Shown: positions 23,450-36,430, counted from the stretch's first letter. The stretch is 60,000 bases of DNA from Glandiceps talaboti (GCF_964340395.1 NC_135567.1:10764484-10824483), one strand, 5' to 3'. Notes: a model not told the origin generated them from the letters alone. Numbers and translations: made by a program.

Positions 23450-23942
23450 GAAGCGAGAACAGTCACTCGTGAACTAATATGAAAGTAACATACTTATCAC
23501 TAGACGTCAGGTTCTTTTATCAGTGACATCCCTTTCACACATCCTCTCATCAACTGCTCAGATATGTATTCTTTACACATCCTCTCATCAAACTCTCAGA
23601 CACAAACCCTGCACACCTCTTATCATCTGCCCTTTATACGATATCTACAGCTGCAGGATTTGTTAGGTGCTTGTGAAAGGTCTGCACTGACTGCCTTGTT
23701 GTCACAATACTTACTATACATGGCATAGAACTGTAACCTATATTGACATTTCCTTCCTTAAAGATCTCATGTAGTTTGATGTTTTGGGGCAATGCAATGC
23801 AATAAGATGGAGAAATGGCATATACACATGCTATGATCCAGAAATGTCATATTTGGAATTTTGACATATTTTTTTCTAATTCATATAATTCATAATGTAC
23901 GTCTGTACTACTTACTTACAAACAGCTAACAACAGCGTTATC

Positions 23943-24497
23943 TACTATTATATTATAGCATTACCAATTCCAGTGAATTTTGTGACGTCATCGCTGTACA
24001 TTATTACTGATAATGTACTCCGTTATTGGGCATCGCGGCCCCGGAACGAGCATAACAATTCAAGCTTATTCCGTAAGGCAATAAAGGTGTGGGTATTTAA
24101 GAACAGGGAAATTATGGGGTAAACACCATAAGAATATTTTTTTAAAAGATTGAAATTAAAATGAAACAAATTTGTGTTCACAGCAGTTCATTGAAGTGTA
24201 TACATGTGTGTACATGTACGTACGTGTGTCGCTATGATTAGTATTCAGCTTCCGGGCCGAACATGGCAGACGATGTTCAGCGCTGTGTATATTATACGTT
24301 GTTTTGCGTTTCTCGGTCTACAAATTCACTGGAATTGGCAAAACTATAAAATAATAACAATAATGTACGCCCTCCCAGTCCATAATGGACTCAAGCAAAC
24401 TTTGCACTCCATAATGGGCTCGGCTGTCGCCTCGCCCATTATGTCGTTCAAAGTTTGCTTTCGTCCATTATGGGCTGGGAGGGCGTACATTATTGTT
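23943..24497. mobile_element. Foldback element copy 1 (ATTACCAATTCCAGTG family)
   Basis: The left arm GCATTACCAATTCCAGTGAA and the inner arm AATTCACTGGAATTGGC are imperfect inverted repeats. A 141-bp near-perfect palindrome follows at 24,357-24,497 (AACAATAATGTACGCCCTCC ... GGAGGGCGTACATTATTGTT). No ORF of note. Confidence 0.7.
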
Positions 24498-24927
24498 TAA
24501 ATATGTTGATTTATCTACTAATCCTGAATTGATTGAATTTATCTCTAGTAGCTAATACTTGACAAGGGTTTTGATTAAACAACTTAAATTCAGATTTATA
24601 CTTAATTTTCCAATGGCGTGATCAACACTGGTCTTAGACGTGGAAAATTTACATATGACATGATCTTAAATCTCAACCATAAACAACCCCAGAAGGTAAC
24701 ACACATTGTATACTACTCCTTGGATACTTCTGCAATAGTCTATGAGCAGACCGAAGGCATTGACAGTTACGTAGTGAAAGGATGAGGAGCGTGCAACATA
24801 GCCCTATCATGTAGTCCCAAACATGGATGGGATTTGTGTTGAAATGTTCATGTGAAAATTCGTCTACATAAAGAGAGAGTCTCTGTGAGCAAAGCTCATC
24901 CTTAAAACTTTAGAAAATAATACATAC

Positions 24928-25050
24928 CCCTTTCACATTTCGAACCAGCGAAGCCAATCGGGCAAAGGCAGACAAAACTATCGAAAACTGTTAAACATGT
25001 GCCATCGTTTTGGCATGTTTGATAAGTACAAATATCAGTAGCTGGGAAAT
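24928..25050 (-). CDS. Mosaic gene exon: EGF-like domain
   Basis: This is a 123-bp exon, acceptor CTGTTTGCAG, donor GTATGT, phase 1 both sides. It encodes DICTYQTCQNDGTCL...FVCLCPIGFAGSKCE, a complete six-cysteine EGF repeat with the C-x-C-P-x-G-F-x-G-x-x-C ending. It lacks the D/N-x-D/N-E calcium-binding start, so it is probably not calcium dependent. It lies between the kringle and Link-like exons. Confidence 0.9.
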
Positions 25051-25637
25051 CTGCAAACAGATGAAGATACAATTCTCTTTAACATGACATCATGGAATCA
25101 TGACATGTTGATCCTAAATCAGGAATATTTTTAGATGTAATTATACATGTTACCTCCGTTGTCACCATTGTCTCTGCAAAACTAAGCTATACGTACATTT
25201 GAATGCTATTAGCCATATAAAACTAAATAAAACAATTATCAGCTGCATGACTGTCATTTTTTGTGTGTTTATCAATTTTTAGAGAGCTGTTAGTGAATTC
25301 AAGGGGGAGGCGTGGCGGAAATCACACCCGGGCTTTTACATAAATTATTTACCCTCCCTCGATTCCAGTGTGCTAAAATGTGCCCAACCCCTTCAACATT
25401 TTTTTTCCTAACACATGACCCCCCCCCCCCCCCTGATAAAGGAGTTCAAAACTTTGGTTTATGCCCGAGTATCAATTGTAAGAACTTAATCAAACCGCTG
25501 CAAGCATTTTCAAACGTTTAAAAAAGGCATTCACTCCAAACTGCTACCACGATGTGAATGTGTGTGAAGGCACTATACTGATCAATACCTTTCACTACAA
25601 AATAATGTAAAGTTTACCAATACGGTGATTCAAATTA

Positions 25638-26140
25638 CAAGATTTAAACTGAATGCCTTTCCTAAAGACAACATATTTACAGTTTTGTTTCTGCACACAA
25701 TAATTGTTGAAATGCAACAGAAAATATGCAATTATTCATGTCTGAAGTATGTACCAAATTTAACTGAATTTAAAGAATGTATTTTTAAGATATATTCTAA
25801 TAACTGAAAATCATTATTTATTCGTATGATTCATTGAAACTATAAGCTACATCACAAGAATTACAGAACATTTGAGATTACTTCTGTTTGAAGTATGTTC
25901 AAAATTATCTTGAATTTGAAGTACGCATTTTAAGAAATAGTCTAATCGCTGAAAATAATATATTATGCAAATAAATTATTAAAATTAAGAGTTACAGCAA
26001 TAAGCTTTATGAGTCATTCCAACCTGGTATCATTAATGTAAGAACCACATAATGTAGAATTTGAAGCTTGCGCTCTTCACCTGTAGCCTAACTACTGAAA
26101 ATCATCAATTATGCAAATGGTTCATCGAAACTATAAGGTA
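25638..26140 (+). mobile_element. Satellite-core element, partial copy cut by a foldback element
   Basis: The left end AGATTTAAACTGAATGCC and about three units are intact, then the sequence passes at about 26,140 into the ATTACCAATTCCAGTG element. Confidence 0.7.
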
Positions 26141-26694
26141 TATTATATTATAGCATTACCAATTCCAGTGAATTTTGTGACGTCATCGCTGTACATTATC
26201 ACTGATAATGTACTCCGTTATTGGGCATCGCGGCCCCGGAACGAGCATAACAATACAAGCTTATTTGTTCTGTTTCTTCATACGACTAGGTATCTTTTCG
26301 AAATGTATGTTGTTACTTATGGTTGTCATTTCCACTGTTTAAAAAATACAACGCATTCATGAAACAAATTTGTGTTCACAGCAGTTCATTGAAGTGTATA
26401 TGTGTGTGTACGTGTACGTATGTGTGTCGCTATGATTAGTATTCAGCTTCCGGGCCGAACATGGCAGACGATGTTCAGCGATGTGTATATTATACGTTGT
26501 TTTGCGTTTCTCGGTCTACAAATTCACTGGAATTGGCAAAACTATAAAATAATAACAATAATGTATGCCCTCCCAGTCCATAATGGACTCAAGCAAACTT
26601 TGCACTCCATAATGGGCTCGGCTGTCGCCTCGCCCATTATGTCGTTCAAAGTTTGCTTGAGTCCATTATGGGCTGGGAGGGCGTACATTATTGT
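26140..26694. mobile_element. Foldback element copy 2, different core
   Basis: Near-identical to copy 1 at both ends, including the palindrome at 26,554-26,694. The middle about 95 bp (26,265-26,360) is unrelated to that of copy 1 (24,067-24,155). It is inserted into a satellite-core element. Confidence 0.7.
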
Positions 26695-26729
26695 TTAAAT
26701 AACATTATGATATACCAATGCCCAGATCA

Positions 26730-26962
26730 ATCATTCTTGATGACGTTTAACGTGGAATATCACTTCTGATATGCAATGCATGAAAGGGTGCTACTTCCGC
26801 TTCCGTATACATTAAGGACACAGAATTTAATTGCCGAAAATCAGGAACTGTCGCATTTGTTTTGTGACCATCATGTATACGAAACCGGAAACGCTACTTT
26901 TCATGCTGTGATGGCACATTAAACATCATTACATCCACGTTAAACCTTAATCGTCATCACAA
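26730..26962. mobile_element. Foldback element with GATGACG...TTAACGTGGA arms
   Basis: GATGACGTTTAACGTGGA at the left and TCCACGTTAAACCTTAATCG at the right, plus inner arms GCATGAAAGGG...TTCCGTATAC and GTATACGAAACCGG...CTTTTCATGC, make nested inverted repeats. Confidence 0.6.
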
Positions 26963-27754
26963 AACTGCTTTCTGATTGGACAGAAGATGGGAATTCTAAA
27001 CAGAAACAAACAAAAATGGCAGTCAATGTGCGACGTTGAAACTCGTATGTAAATACAAAATTAAAATTGAGACATCTTTCAAAAGAGGGGGATTTTAACG
27101 AGAATATCCATACTATAGTGAAAATATTTACGACCATACATTAAATTGCAAATTCATAACAACGCTGTACAGGTAAGTATATTTCCCACCGGTATCGCCG
27201 ATGCGACTGTAGCCAGTGTGTAGGCCACCCACTGTGTGCTACTGTGTATATACTACTAGCACAATGTAACTTACTATGAAATTTATAACAGTGATCGGCC
27301 TTCCTCATTCTCTGACACTTTAAGAGAACTCAGTCTACTCCCAAAGTTGCATTTCGAAATAATTATGAAATATTACACCGACATCTGATGTAAATTGACG
27401 ATGTCACCGACAGGTTGATACGGCCAGCAGATAATGTGCATGTGAATGTCACCTGATAGCAGAGTATTGTGACACACAAAGCCCATGGCACTGCATAGCA
27501 TGCTTTGTGCTGAGAAATCTTCTTTGAACTCCTGGTGTGACATGTGCCCTGCCTATTCTATTGCATTACTATTCATGAGCAGGTACATGAATATTAATTA
27601 TGGGTTGGGTTACTCATTATCCTTGGCTTGTAACTTTTAGTGTACCACATGTAGCAATGAAGAATGTAGTGTTTTGAGTATACTCTATGACTCTGGTTAT
27701 CTTTTCTTACCGTCTACTATTATCAACCTTTATATGACACATGCACATTATTGT

Positions 27755-27915
27755 CGTCAATGTATATACTAAATTATTTTGATTTTGAAGTGTGCCTTCT
27801 TATAAAATATAACATAACAATTACCAAAAAACACTATCCTAAAGCCATTACCCTAAACAACATGTACATCAACTTTCATATGAAATGAGCCGGCCAGTTT
27901 TGAGTAAACGAAGAC

Positions 27916-27969
<54 letters not shown>

Positions 27970-27972
27970 GAC
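27755..27972 (+). mobile_element. Satellite-core element, 3' end fragment
   Basis: A terminal unit (GTATATACTAAATTATTTTG), then CATTACCCTAAACAAC, GAGCCGGCCAGTTTTGAG and (ACAG)n, as in the 3' part of the full copy. Confidence 0.6.
27913..27968. repeat. (ACAG)n microsatellite
   Basis: About 14 uninterrupted units at the end of a satellite-core fragment. Confidence 0.95.
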
Positions 27973-28982
27973 AGGCAAACAAACAAACTTATCTCTAAAT
28001 TATAATGTTCCCTTAAAAGTGTGACACTTCACTAATCCTATTTTATAAAATAAGACTCTGCTCGTGTGTCGATATGTAAGGAATACCCCCCCCTCATTAT
28101 TCCACCAATTCTCTCACATGTAAATATTAAAGGCTCCCTTTTTTCATTCAACTGTGGACATCTTTCCTTTCTACTCCTTAAGCTATGATGTCCACCTTTT
28201 ATACATCGACTACTTTCTCTTCAATCCATACACCAATTATGATTATAATAAACAATGTGTTGATCACAGAACATAATTCTCAATACCTATTAAAGATTCC
28301 CAAAATGTACTCAAAAATCACATTTTATGGTGGAATAATGATGCACAAAATTTAATGAAATAGGCCCCTTCTGCAATCCTGTGAAAGTTGTTGGTCTGGA
28401 ATATGCAAGTCACTGGTTTGAGCTCTGCAGCTGTTATCGTTAAGAATGACCAATGTCCTAGGGCAAGGATTTAGCCACAACTGTATACAGTAATCCAGTT
28501 GTGTTAAGTGAGGTTACTTTATGAACAATATAATCATATGTGTTTACAGTGACAGTAATGGTCTATGACATTTGACAAAGTTATATTAGGCTGTTTCGTC
28601 TATTAAGGTCAGTAGCAGATTGGCATAACAGTTTCACAAATCATAGTTGATATTAAGGGAAGCGTTTTGGACAAGTTTAGCATGCTTACATCCGTTCAAC
28701 ATATCCAGGAGCAAATTGATACAACCCTTGCAACAATGGGCTAAGGACGTAGTTTTTATCAGCGAGGGCCAATTTATACTGAAGGTGTCGAAAATATCTT
28801 CTCTTTATCACATTGTCAAACTGATATACACTGATACAAAAACAACATCGTGTGTCTTTCATGTAGGTCCATGCTATGTTATTATCAGTTAAAAAAACTT
28901 TGTTTATTGAATCACCATATTGGCTAACTTCTCCAGACAGAACCATTTCAAGGGTTGCAATTTCCGATCAACAGTAACTCAC

Positions 28983-29225
28983 CACAGTTACCCTTTGGTC
29001 CGATGTCACACTCCACAAAGCGTCTGTCATCGAGAGGACAGTACACACCAGATAAGTCTAGATGATACAACTTCAAACCACGGCAAAAATTATCATTCAA
29101 ATCATACAATTGTGTCAACATATATCCCATCGACCAAAGATTACATGGTTTGCCTTTCGCATTATGTCGTATGTTACCACGGTAGTCATTGCCATCATCT
29201 TCCCAGTAACATTCACCTATACCTC
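28983..29225 (-). CDS. Mosaic gene exon: kringle domain
   Basis: This is a 243-bp exon, phase 1 both sides, donor GTGAGT. It encodes ECYWEDDGNDYRGNI...GKPCNLW...DNFCRG...VYC...VEC...GNC, the kringle pattern of six cysteines with G-x-D-Y-R-G and C-x-x-W. Kringles are extracellular triple-loop modules that bind proteins or lysine side chains. The Asn of NFCR matches the usual N-x-C-R. Kringle domains are rare next to trefoil and LDLa modules. Confidence 0.85.
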
Positions 29226-30445
29226 CTTCAGATTCATAAGAAAACGTCATAAGTAACCATTTACCTCTGCAACCCTCTATATTCTAAATTCGAGTCATTG
29301 ACCCTATCGAGTAGGTGCTACAGAATGTCACTCGCCCCAAGAATAATTTAAGAATTCGTTTTACCAGACGCTATAAGCATTGTAAATGTTATCTAGATTA
29401 CTCCCCTTAAGTATTTAGATTTTCATATATTCATGTAATTTTTTGACGTATTTTTTATGTCATTTACACTCTTTTTCCTTTATTTCTTTTCGTATAAGAA
29501 ATATCTTAGTCTTCAGTTGTGAAAGATCCCGAAAACATTTGGTTACTAAACGATGAATATATTGTATGTCAGTGAACAGACAATCATACTTCTCATAGGG
29601 TTCCTATCTAAAGAGCTTTATACATATGAAGCAATGGAGTTTGGTTACCAATTTACCAGATACACTAATAACATTACTGAAAATGGAAAATGGAAAATGA
29701 ACTATGCAGTGTACAGAATTGTGTATTTTGCAAGCACAAAGAAGTATGATTAGATGGAGGAGGTGTCAGTGTGTTTTGTGTTATTTGTCAGAGGGCATTG
29801 GTTGTTTTGTGGGTGAATTGCAGGGGATCATTATTTTAAAGTACAACACGAACAAAATGTCATTGGCCCACCCCCGTCCCTAAAAAATAAACGCTCATTT
29901 AATGAGATTTTGTCAAGTGCATGTCGGTTTTAAATTTTCCGTCAACGTCGCAAGGTACATTTAACGATTTTGTAACGTCCTGCCAGTAGGAGTACTAATT
30001 ACTATAGACCTGGTTGCAATTCATTCCGTTTGCATATAATATCAAGTCATGAATCTACTAGACTGACCTACAAGTTGTGCCTTTGTTGTGGGTTCTGTCC
30101 AAGAAGTGGCTCGGGAAATTGCACCAAATTAACAAATTTGCAGGCAAAGAAAAGTAAACTGATCCCACTATTTCTGTCTTGCTAACTCTAAAATGATGTC
30201 ACCATAATTATATTTTTAAATTTATTTATTGACGTTTATTGACGCAACCTTATTTGTAATAGGTAAACTTTAATTGAAATGTCGTGTCCACATAATGTGA
30301 AGGTGAATTATTTCAAAGTTGAGGTACACACTGTGCATGCCAAAGAAATTATATGTTGACCATTTGCATAAGAAATAAAAGAAAAAAGAAAAAGGAAGCA
30401 AGCAAAGCTCTTTGGGTTGCTAGGTACATTTTATAAAATGCTTAC

Positions 30446-30670
30446 CATATGTTGTAAACACCTCTACTTCTTTTATGACAATATTAGTTGCCCAGTTGAA
30501 TATAATCATAAAAATACCATCAGAGAGATGATTCGTTCCACAATACCATTGGATCCAGACACTTTTGTCAACATTATACGTAACTTGAGTTGTCGGCTCT
30601 TTTACAGTGAGACCACAATGGAATGGTAAGTCTCCAGCGAGCAATAGTGGGTAATATACAAACATTGCAT
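30446..30670 (-). CDS. Mosaic gene exon: galactose-binding-like module, second half
   Basis: This is a 225-bp exon, acceptor CTATACTTGTAG, donor GTAAGC, phase 1 both sides. It reads FHCGLTV...SVWIQWYCG...GIFMIIF...IVIKEVEVF. The closing I-K-E-V-E-V-F strand matches the I-C-E-V-E-V-Y ending of galactose-binding-like (F5/8C superfamily) modules, and two cysteines (HCG, YCG) could pair. It completes the module begun at 31,817-32,116. Confidence 0.65.
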
Positions 30671-31249
30671 CTACAAGTATAGGTACTAGGTATCCAACAG
30701 TCATGATGCATGTAAAGAAATAGCGAAAAGTGTATTATTATAAAGTTAAATGTTGTACTACTACTGTTGTTTTTGTTGTTATTGTTGTTCAACAGTTATA
30801 AGCGATTAAAGCATATTATAACACATCGTTTTCATAAACCCTTGATAATATGCTGACACTGTATCACGTCGTATGGAATATTGACCCACAGCATATATGG
30901 AGACTAGTCTCGTTCTATTTCCCTAGAGCAATATTCATGTCGCATGAAAGTCTTGTCAGTAATATGATTTGACTATGTGAATAATATGTGCCTGAGAATA
31001 TACACTTGTTATCTGTCCATTTCTGGTAGCTAAAAGATGTCATATATTACCCATGTTACGTAGCTACTATTTCAGCCTCCATTGTATTTGCTATATAACA
31101 GTCAACGTGGTAATATATAATTATGTACAAGGGTACTCGAAGCCCGGAAATAAGTATGTATTATATTGTGGTACTTTGTTTTACGAACAATATTGTAAGC
31201 CCTAATAAAAATTATGTGGTTCCCGTTACGCTTAAGTTTAGAATAGCTA

Positions 31250-31318
31250 TACTTTTTATTTTATTTTATTTTATTTTATTTTATTTTATTTTATTTTATT
31301 TTATTTTATTTTATTTTC
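31250..31318. repeat. (TTTTA)n microsatellite
   Basis: About 13 units of a pentanucleotide. Confidence 0.95.
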
Positions 31319-31816
31319 TGTCTGTGTGAGTGTCTAATTCAGGTTTTCCATTCTTTTCCAAATGGTCTCCGTGTTGATTATTTCTTCCTATTAGATGTAC
31401 AGTCGTTACAGATTGGAAGAACAGTTTTATTTTTTCTCTTTAAGTTGATGTCAATTTCCGCATCTAGAATTTCCTGTGAAACTTCACAATGTTTGTGATT
31501 TTATTATTTTTATCTCGAATACATGAAAAAAATATCTTTAGGGTCAGCAGTGAAAAGTTAGGTAGGGTCGGATAACCGGAACCAAACAACTAATTGTTTA
31601 TGCCAATATCGATAAAAATACAGTCAATGTTAATTTCATCATAGTTAATGGCGACCGTGTTAGAAATTACTTTAGTTCATTTTATTTACTACAAATTATG
31701 TCAATTGTTACAGCCTATGCTACTATTACAAATATGGCAATATACTAATGACACAACAAAGTCAATTATATATTTGAAAAAAAATCTGGATGAAAGTATG
31801 TAAAGTAAATACGTAC

Positions 31817-32116
31817 AGCTATCTCTATCCGTTAGCAGTCTGATGCTGTGAATAATGATTTCATTAAAAAAGTGGAGTTCAAATAGTGGAATCATGTAGT
31901 TGCTTTGGCATGTTTCGAAAGCTATCCAAGACAGGTGATGGGGATATATATCTCTTGTTTTGAAGTCAATCTCCTCAGAAGGTAGAAACGCACTGCCTAG
32001 TGTGGCATCCATACCAATATACTCCGTGTTCGTCTGTAAAATGCCATCGTACATCATGTTGACTTTTAACAACCACAAAGAGTCGCCATATGATTTCGGG
32101 GCTACATTATAAAAAC
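31817..32116 (-). CDS. Mosaic gene exon: galactose-binding-like module, first half
   Basis: This is a 300-bp exon, acceptor CTGATATTTTACAG, donor GTACGT, phase 1 both sides. It reads FYNVAPKSYGD...LWLLKVN...FLPSEE...HHLSWIAFE...IHSIRLLTDRDS. The W-I-A-F-E and I-H-S-I-R-L strands and the run into the next exon resemble the jelly-roll of F5/8C or F-type lectin modules. Only one cysteine lies in this half, with more in the next. The family is a guess from strand pattern rather than from a sharp motif. It may bind sugar or lipid outside the cell. Confidence 0.6.
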
Positions 32117-32164
32117 CTGTAAAATATCAGAGAGAAAACTACAGATGAAAAAGTGACCATATAT

Positions 32165-32490
32165 CACTTTGTGGTCGGCAAAGTGTTAGAGAGCCCGGTT
32201 TGGAAGCAACAGGTTGCAGGTTCGAACACTGTCGCTGCAGTTTGTTTCTCAATGGCAAGATTAGAGTCACGACTGCCTCAGTCAACCCAGCTGTATAATT
32301 AAGGGCCTGGCAGTGCAATGGGAATGTTTAGTCATATGCGTTTATCAAGGCTGTAATAGATTGTATGCTCTCCAGGGTGTTGAGGAAATAGAAATAGCCG
32401 TTATGCCTCTATATGTCCATGTCAGTGATAATGATTGTAAAATGCTTTGAGCACAGAGTATTAAAGCACGTTATGCACGCTAACATTATT
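32165..32490 (+). mobile_element. tRNA-derived SINE, plus strand
   Basis: The head TCGGCAAAGTGTTAGAGAGC (A-box-like) is followed 30 bases on by GGTTCGAACAC (B box). Then come the body AGTCAACCCAGCTGTATAAT and a tail AAATGCTTTGAGCACAGAGT. It matches 18,261-18,535 in reverse orientation, and the tRNA part is not a functional tRNA. Confidence 0.75.
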
Positions 32491-34272
32491 ATAACAAAAG
32501 TTATTATAAGAGATTTGGCCTCACTAAAAGATACACGTTGTATACCTATTTTTCTTCAGATGCGCAGACAGTTCAGATAATCTTGTTTTTGTGGGCGAGA
32601 CGTAATTTTCGCGGTGAAACATGCATACATCAATTGAAATTCGTAAATTCTAGTTTGGACCGCCTATCTTAGTTTTATTTTATACTTAATATGTCACTGA
32701 GCTGAAAGTATATGCATATATATTTCTCACTTGTTTAAAATATTTTGTCGTCGCCATTTTTAAAGTTTATTTCAAAACACTGAAATAGATAGAATTTAGA
32801 ATTGAATAAGTGGTTGAAGGATATAGTCTGTCGTCAAGGAAATTCAAGTTCAATTTAAGCTAGCCTTAATCGAAACACCAATAGTATGCCAGAACGAAAT
32901 CTTTATATGAACATACGAATTGATGGTGCAAACCTCCTAGCTTCATAGAAAAATGTTCACTATGGGTTGACATGTATAAACAGTTTGTGTGCGTGAACTG
33001 TGCTTACAATCTTTCAACGGAAAGGGAACTGTTGGTCAGTCTTTGACCAGAATCTACTACAAGTATTTCTCAAACTAATTTTAAATGGTTGCTGCAAAAA
33101 CGTGAACGATCAAATGTCGTCAACAGGAAAAATGGACCAGTGTGAGAATTGACTTCGGATTGGTTTGCTTGAACAAGAAGATCTGGACGATGCGTAAATC
33201 ATCTCCACCAACAACTATATTTTAATATTTCCTTGGGATGAAGGTACGAGGCTTGTATATGTTGGCCTACTTGAATAAGTAAATGACAATAATGTAAGTT
33301 GTGAGGACATCAATTACAACTTACAGTACAGCTCTGTCTTGAAATAGACAAACATAGTCTACACATTACTATGACAGCACAACATCAGTCGATACGACCT
33401 TATGTGAATTTTTCTCGTTATCTTCTTATCAAGCCAGTTAGAATGAAGTCCACCCGAAGAGAAATTCAGAATGTTGTTAGTTTGAAACAAACCAGCTGTC
33501 CTGATACCATCTTGTATTTTGTGGAAATACTGATTTCGTGGAAATAACCTCAATGACACACCTATGTTGAACATGAATCAAGGAGCCGTTGCAGTTATTC
33601 AAATAAAATCAAATTGGACGGACTATTACCCCACTGATTAGTGTCTCATCTTAAAGTTTATGTGCTAAGAATAACGATTTATTGTAAGAGCTACATATGC
33701 AGGAATATAACGAAACATCGTCTTAAAGTATCAATGTTTTATTGGCAATACTGTGTTTCTCTGCAAGGACGTTGAACCTTTGTTTAGAAATCCAAAGGTG
33801 TGGGTGCATAAGTTGTTTGCAAAATACTTCGTAAATTCTAGCAATGTAAGTCAGACACACTTTTCGCGAACAAAACGTGGCTATATTTTCACGTGTTGAC
33901 TTTCATTGTATTAATTTGTAATTTTCTAAATTATGAAGTTCTTTAGACAGCCCTCTAAAAACTATTAAACGTTATTTAACGGTAAAAATATCACGAGGTG
34001 GAGGTTGTATATCTTGTGGATTCAATCCCAATTTTGTTTAGTTACCATAACAAAATAACAGTATTTATTCCATGAGTAACTAAACAACAATTTTTTGCCA
34101 CATAGGTATATGTATTTTTAATTCTTTGTTTGCTGGTGTAGGGTTGTGTGTTACATTTTCATTTTGACCATTGCCCTATCAGCCTGTGATATCTTTTCAG
34201 GTTGTGTACCAAATTACTGACAACCACAGTCCAGCGTCTATCAAACATTTTTTTTTGTTATTTCTTCGATGG
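32491..34272. other. Intron sequence, nothing recognised
   Basis: Unique-looking AT-rich sequence without ORFs over 75 codons. Confidence 0.5.
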
Positions 34273-34399
34273 TTGTATGTATGTATGTATGTATGTATGT
34301 ATGTATGTATGTATGTATGTATTTATGTATGTATGTATGTATGTATGTATGTATGTATGTATGCATGTACGTACGTACGTACGTACGTACGTACGTACG

Positions 34400-34439
<40 letters not shown>

Positions 34440-34443
34440 TACA
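34273..34443. repeat. (TATG)n-(TACG)n-(TTAC)n compound microsatellite
   Basis: Three consecutive tetranucleotide blocks, each differing from the next by one base. Confidence 0.95.
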
Positions 34444-36232
34444 TTGTATATGTATAAACAGTACTTTTATGTGTTGATTAGAAGATGAATTTTATCTTAT
34501 TTTTCAAATCGAAATCCGCATTTCTTTGCAAAAGGAATCGTACTAAAAGTTACACTGACATGATTATCTACGGTTCTCTTTAAATACTATGCTAGTGATG
34601 ATTTAAGTGAGAATACGGGATGTCTTAATATACTTCTTTCTTTCTTTTTTACTTTAAATGCAAAGTCTTTCTGAATATGACTAAAACGTATAAGTGTGTA
34701 TGCAAGGGTTCACTCTTTAGTTATTTTTTGTTCAATTAGTTAGGATGTCCAATGTCCAAGGAAAACAAGACAAATACTAAATGTTACTGTTCTATAAACT
34801 GGCGTAAACGAAAACAATGGCAGTTTTACCGGTGATGGCGCTACAAGCCGACCTAGATAAGTATCCTTGTCACTGACTATTATAACAGCACAAGAGAAAG
34901 TAGTCCACGCTGAGCAAACCATGCCTTAACATTTAGAGTCTTAGAAAACTGTGTGTCATAACTTAAGCTGTACAGTTAGTGTAATATTAATGGTTTCTCT
35001 GGTTATGGGGGCAAACCCTGCTAGATAAATGCGGAACATGTGAATTGGTGTAGGCATTTTACTTGACACTAGATGTGAAATGGGTGGACAGTCAGCAGGA
35101 AATTGGAGGTTGCCATGTGATGTGAATGGGGGTTACATGTGTTAGTGTTGTCTGTAGCTGTTTATAGTGTGTTAATGTCTGCTAGGGGACTATCTCACTG
35201 AATTTCAAGTATCCAACATGTGAAACAAGATGTACAATGAACTTGAACCAGTACAATGTCAACGAGTTTAGTTTAGTAGCGGCCGGAAAGTATCCTGTCC
35301 TGCCCAACTGAAATATGTTGCACTCGAGAAATGAATTTATGACCATGGTATGTACGTGTGAGTATAACCAACCAGCCGTTTAGTAGCAGTATGTTCTCTA
35401 CAGTGACTTTGGCAGTAATACAAATAGCCAACGAGAATTGCCTACTTGAAACGGTGACAGTAAAAGTTTGGTTTGATGTAAGAAGCCCACGGTTAATCAC
35501 CCATGTTTCAAGTTGGTCGCCTACTTTGTAGAACACTAGGAGTTATGCTCAGCGTATATTATACCACATAACTCTATTAATATTGCTGTAAGTCTATGTT
35601 GGTGAAGTCCCCATACTGAACACTTTAAGTCCAGTGAATAATTAAATAACTTCATGTCGTGAACAATCAAGTAACTATTACATTTGAGTTGCTGTATATC
35701 CAATGGTGTATGAATTTAAGCTGTACTGAGGACCAGGCTAGTGCATGCTGAGGTTGTGTGGCGTGTTCGTGGATATTGTATTATGCTTGAACCTGAGGCT
35801 GTTGTATATGCGTGTCGTGTGGTAAGCGAGAAGGTGATTGTTGGTGAACGCGTCTAACTGTCGAACCTGACGATCTCCAGACAATAAATGATAATTGCTG
35901 ACTATAATGAACTACAGTAGTATAGCGTTGAATGTACAGTACTGATGTGGAATAGTATAAAGAATAGTTCGACAACAAAGTTGCCTCCTCGAATTGTAGA
36001 TTATATCCTTGGCGATTTTTGGATGTTCTTGTTAGAAGCATATCTGTTCATGTCAATGATTCTGTATTGTGTATTTCTGTTATTCTGAATATTATTCTAG
36101 ATGACCAGTACGGCAGTATGTATACCCACTTACTTTATTGTAACATACATTAATGGTATCACCATATCGTATCCCAGTGTGTCTATGAATGCGTGTACTT
36201 ATTGTGGAGTTGTTTAATGAGATATCATTGAC
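34444..36232. other. Intron sequence upstream of the Penelope relic
   Basis: A minus frame at 35,273-35,536 (87 codons) and another at 35,781-36,041 lack splice signals and known motifs. They may belong to the Penelope element's 5' part in a scrambled state. Confidence 0.35.
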
Positions 36233-36430
36233 GAATTTGTATTTGAATTTTCATACAGCTGATCTGACCTATGAATTAATTATATTGTTACTGAACACTT
36301 TAAGTCCAGTGAATAATTAAATAACTTCATTAGTTTGTATTTGATTCTTGATACAGCTGAATTTTGACTATGAATTAATTATAATGTAACCGAATACATT
36401 CATTTTATTGAATAATTGATTAAGTTTATT
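36233..36430 (+). repeat. Short tandem duplication upstream of the Penelope relic
   Basis: Two about 98-bp units share CATACAGCTGA/GATACAGCTGA and ATGAATTAATTATA. Part of the first unit (CTGAACACTTTAAGTCCAGT onward) also occurs at 35,618-35,657 in direct orientation. It may be the 5' pseudo-LTR region of the Penelope element. Confidence 0.5.

Larger units (their letters stand above)
27000..28982. other. Kringle-to-EGF intron, low content
   Basis: Apart from the satellite fragment at 27,755-27,972 nothing is supported. The minus frame 28,686-28,946 has no splice sites. Confidence 0.45.

Noticed and set aside
23179-23482. Open frames of Met-Tyr-Val-Cys or His-Thr-Tyr-Ile repeats
   Set aside because: Translation of CATA/CATG tetranucleotides. 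The same applies to 34,171-34,488, 42,761-43,054 and 14,497-14,724.
24357-24497. Rho-independent-like terminator hairpin
   Set aside because: The palindrome is part of a eukaryotic foldback element present in two copies and is not at a gene end.
28686-28946. 86-codon minus frame between the kringle and EGF exons
   Set aside because: No usable acceptor or donor and no domain motif. Composition is that of random AT-rich sequence.
32190-32260. Possible tRNA gene
   Set aside because: A and B boxes are present but the cloverleaf stems do not form and it continues into a SINE body shared with 18,261-18,535.
35273-36041. Two minus frames of about 86 codons
   Set aside because: No splice signals and no known motif. 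Kept only as intron content.
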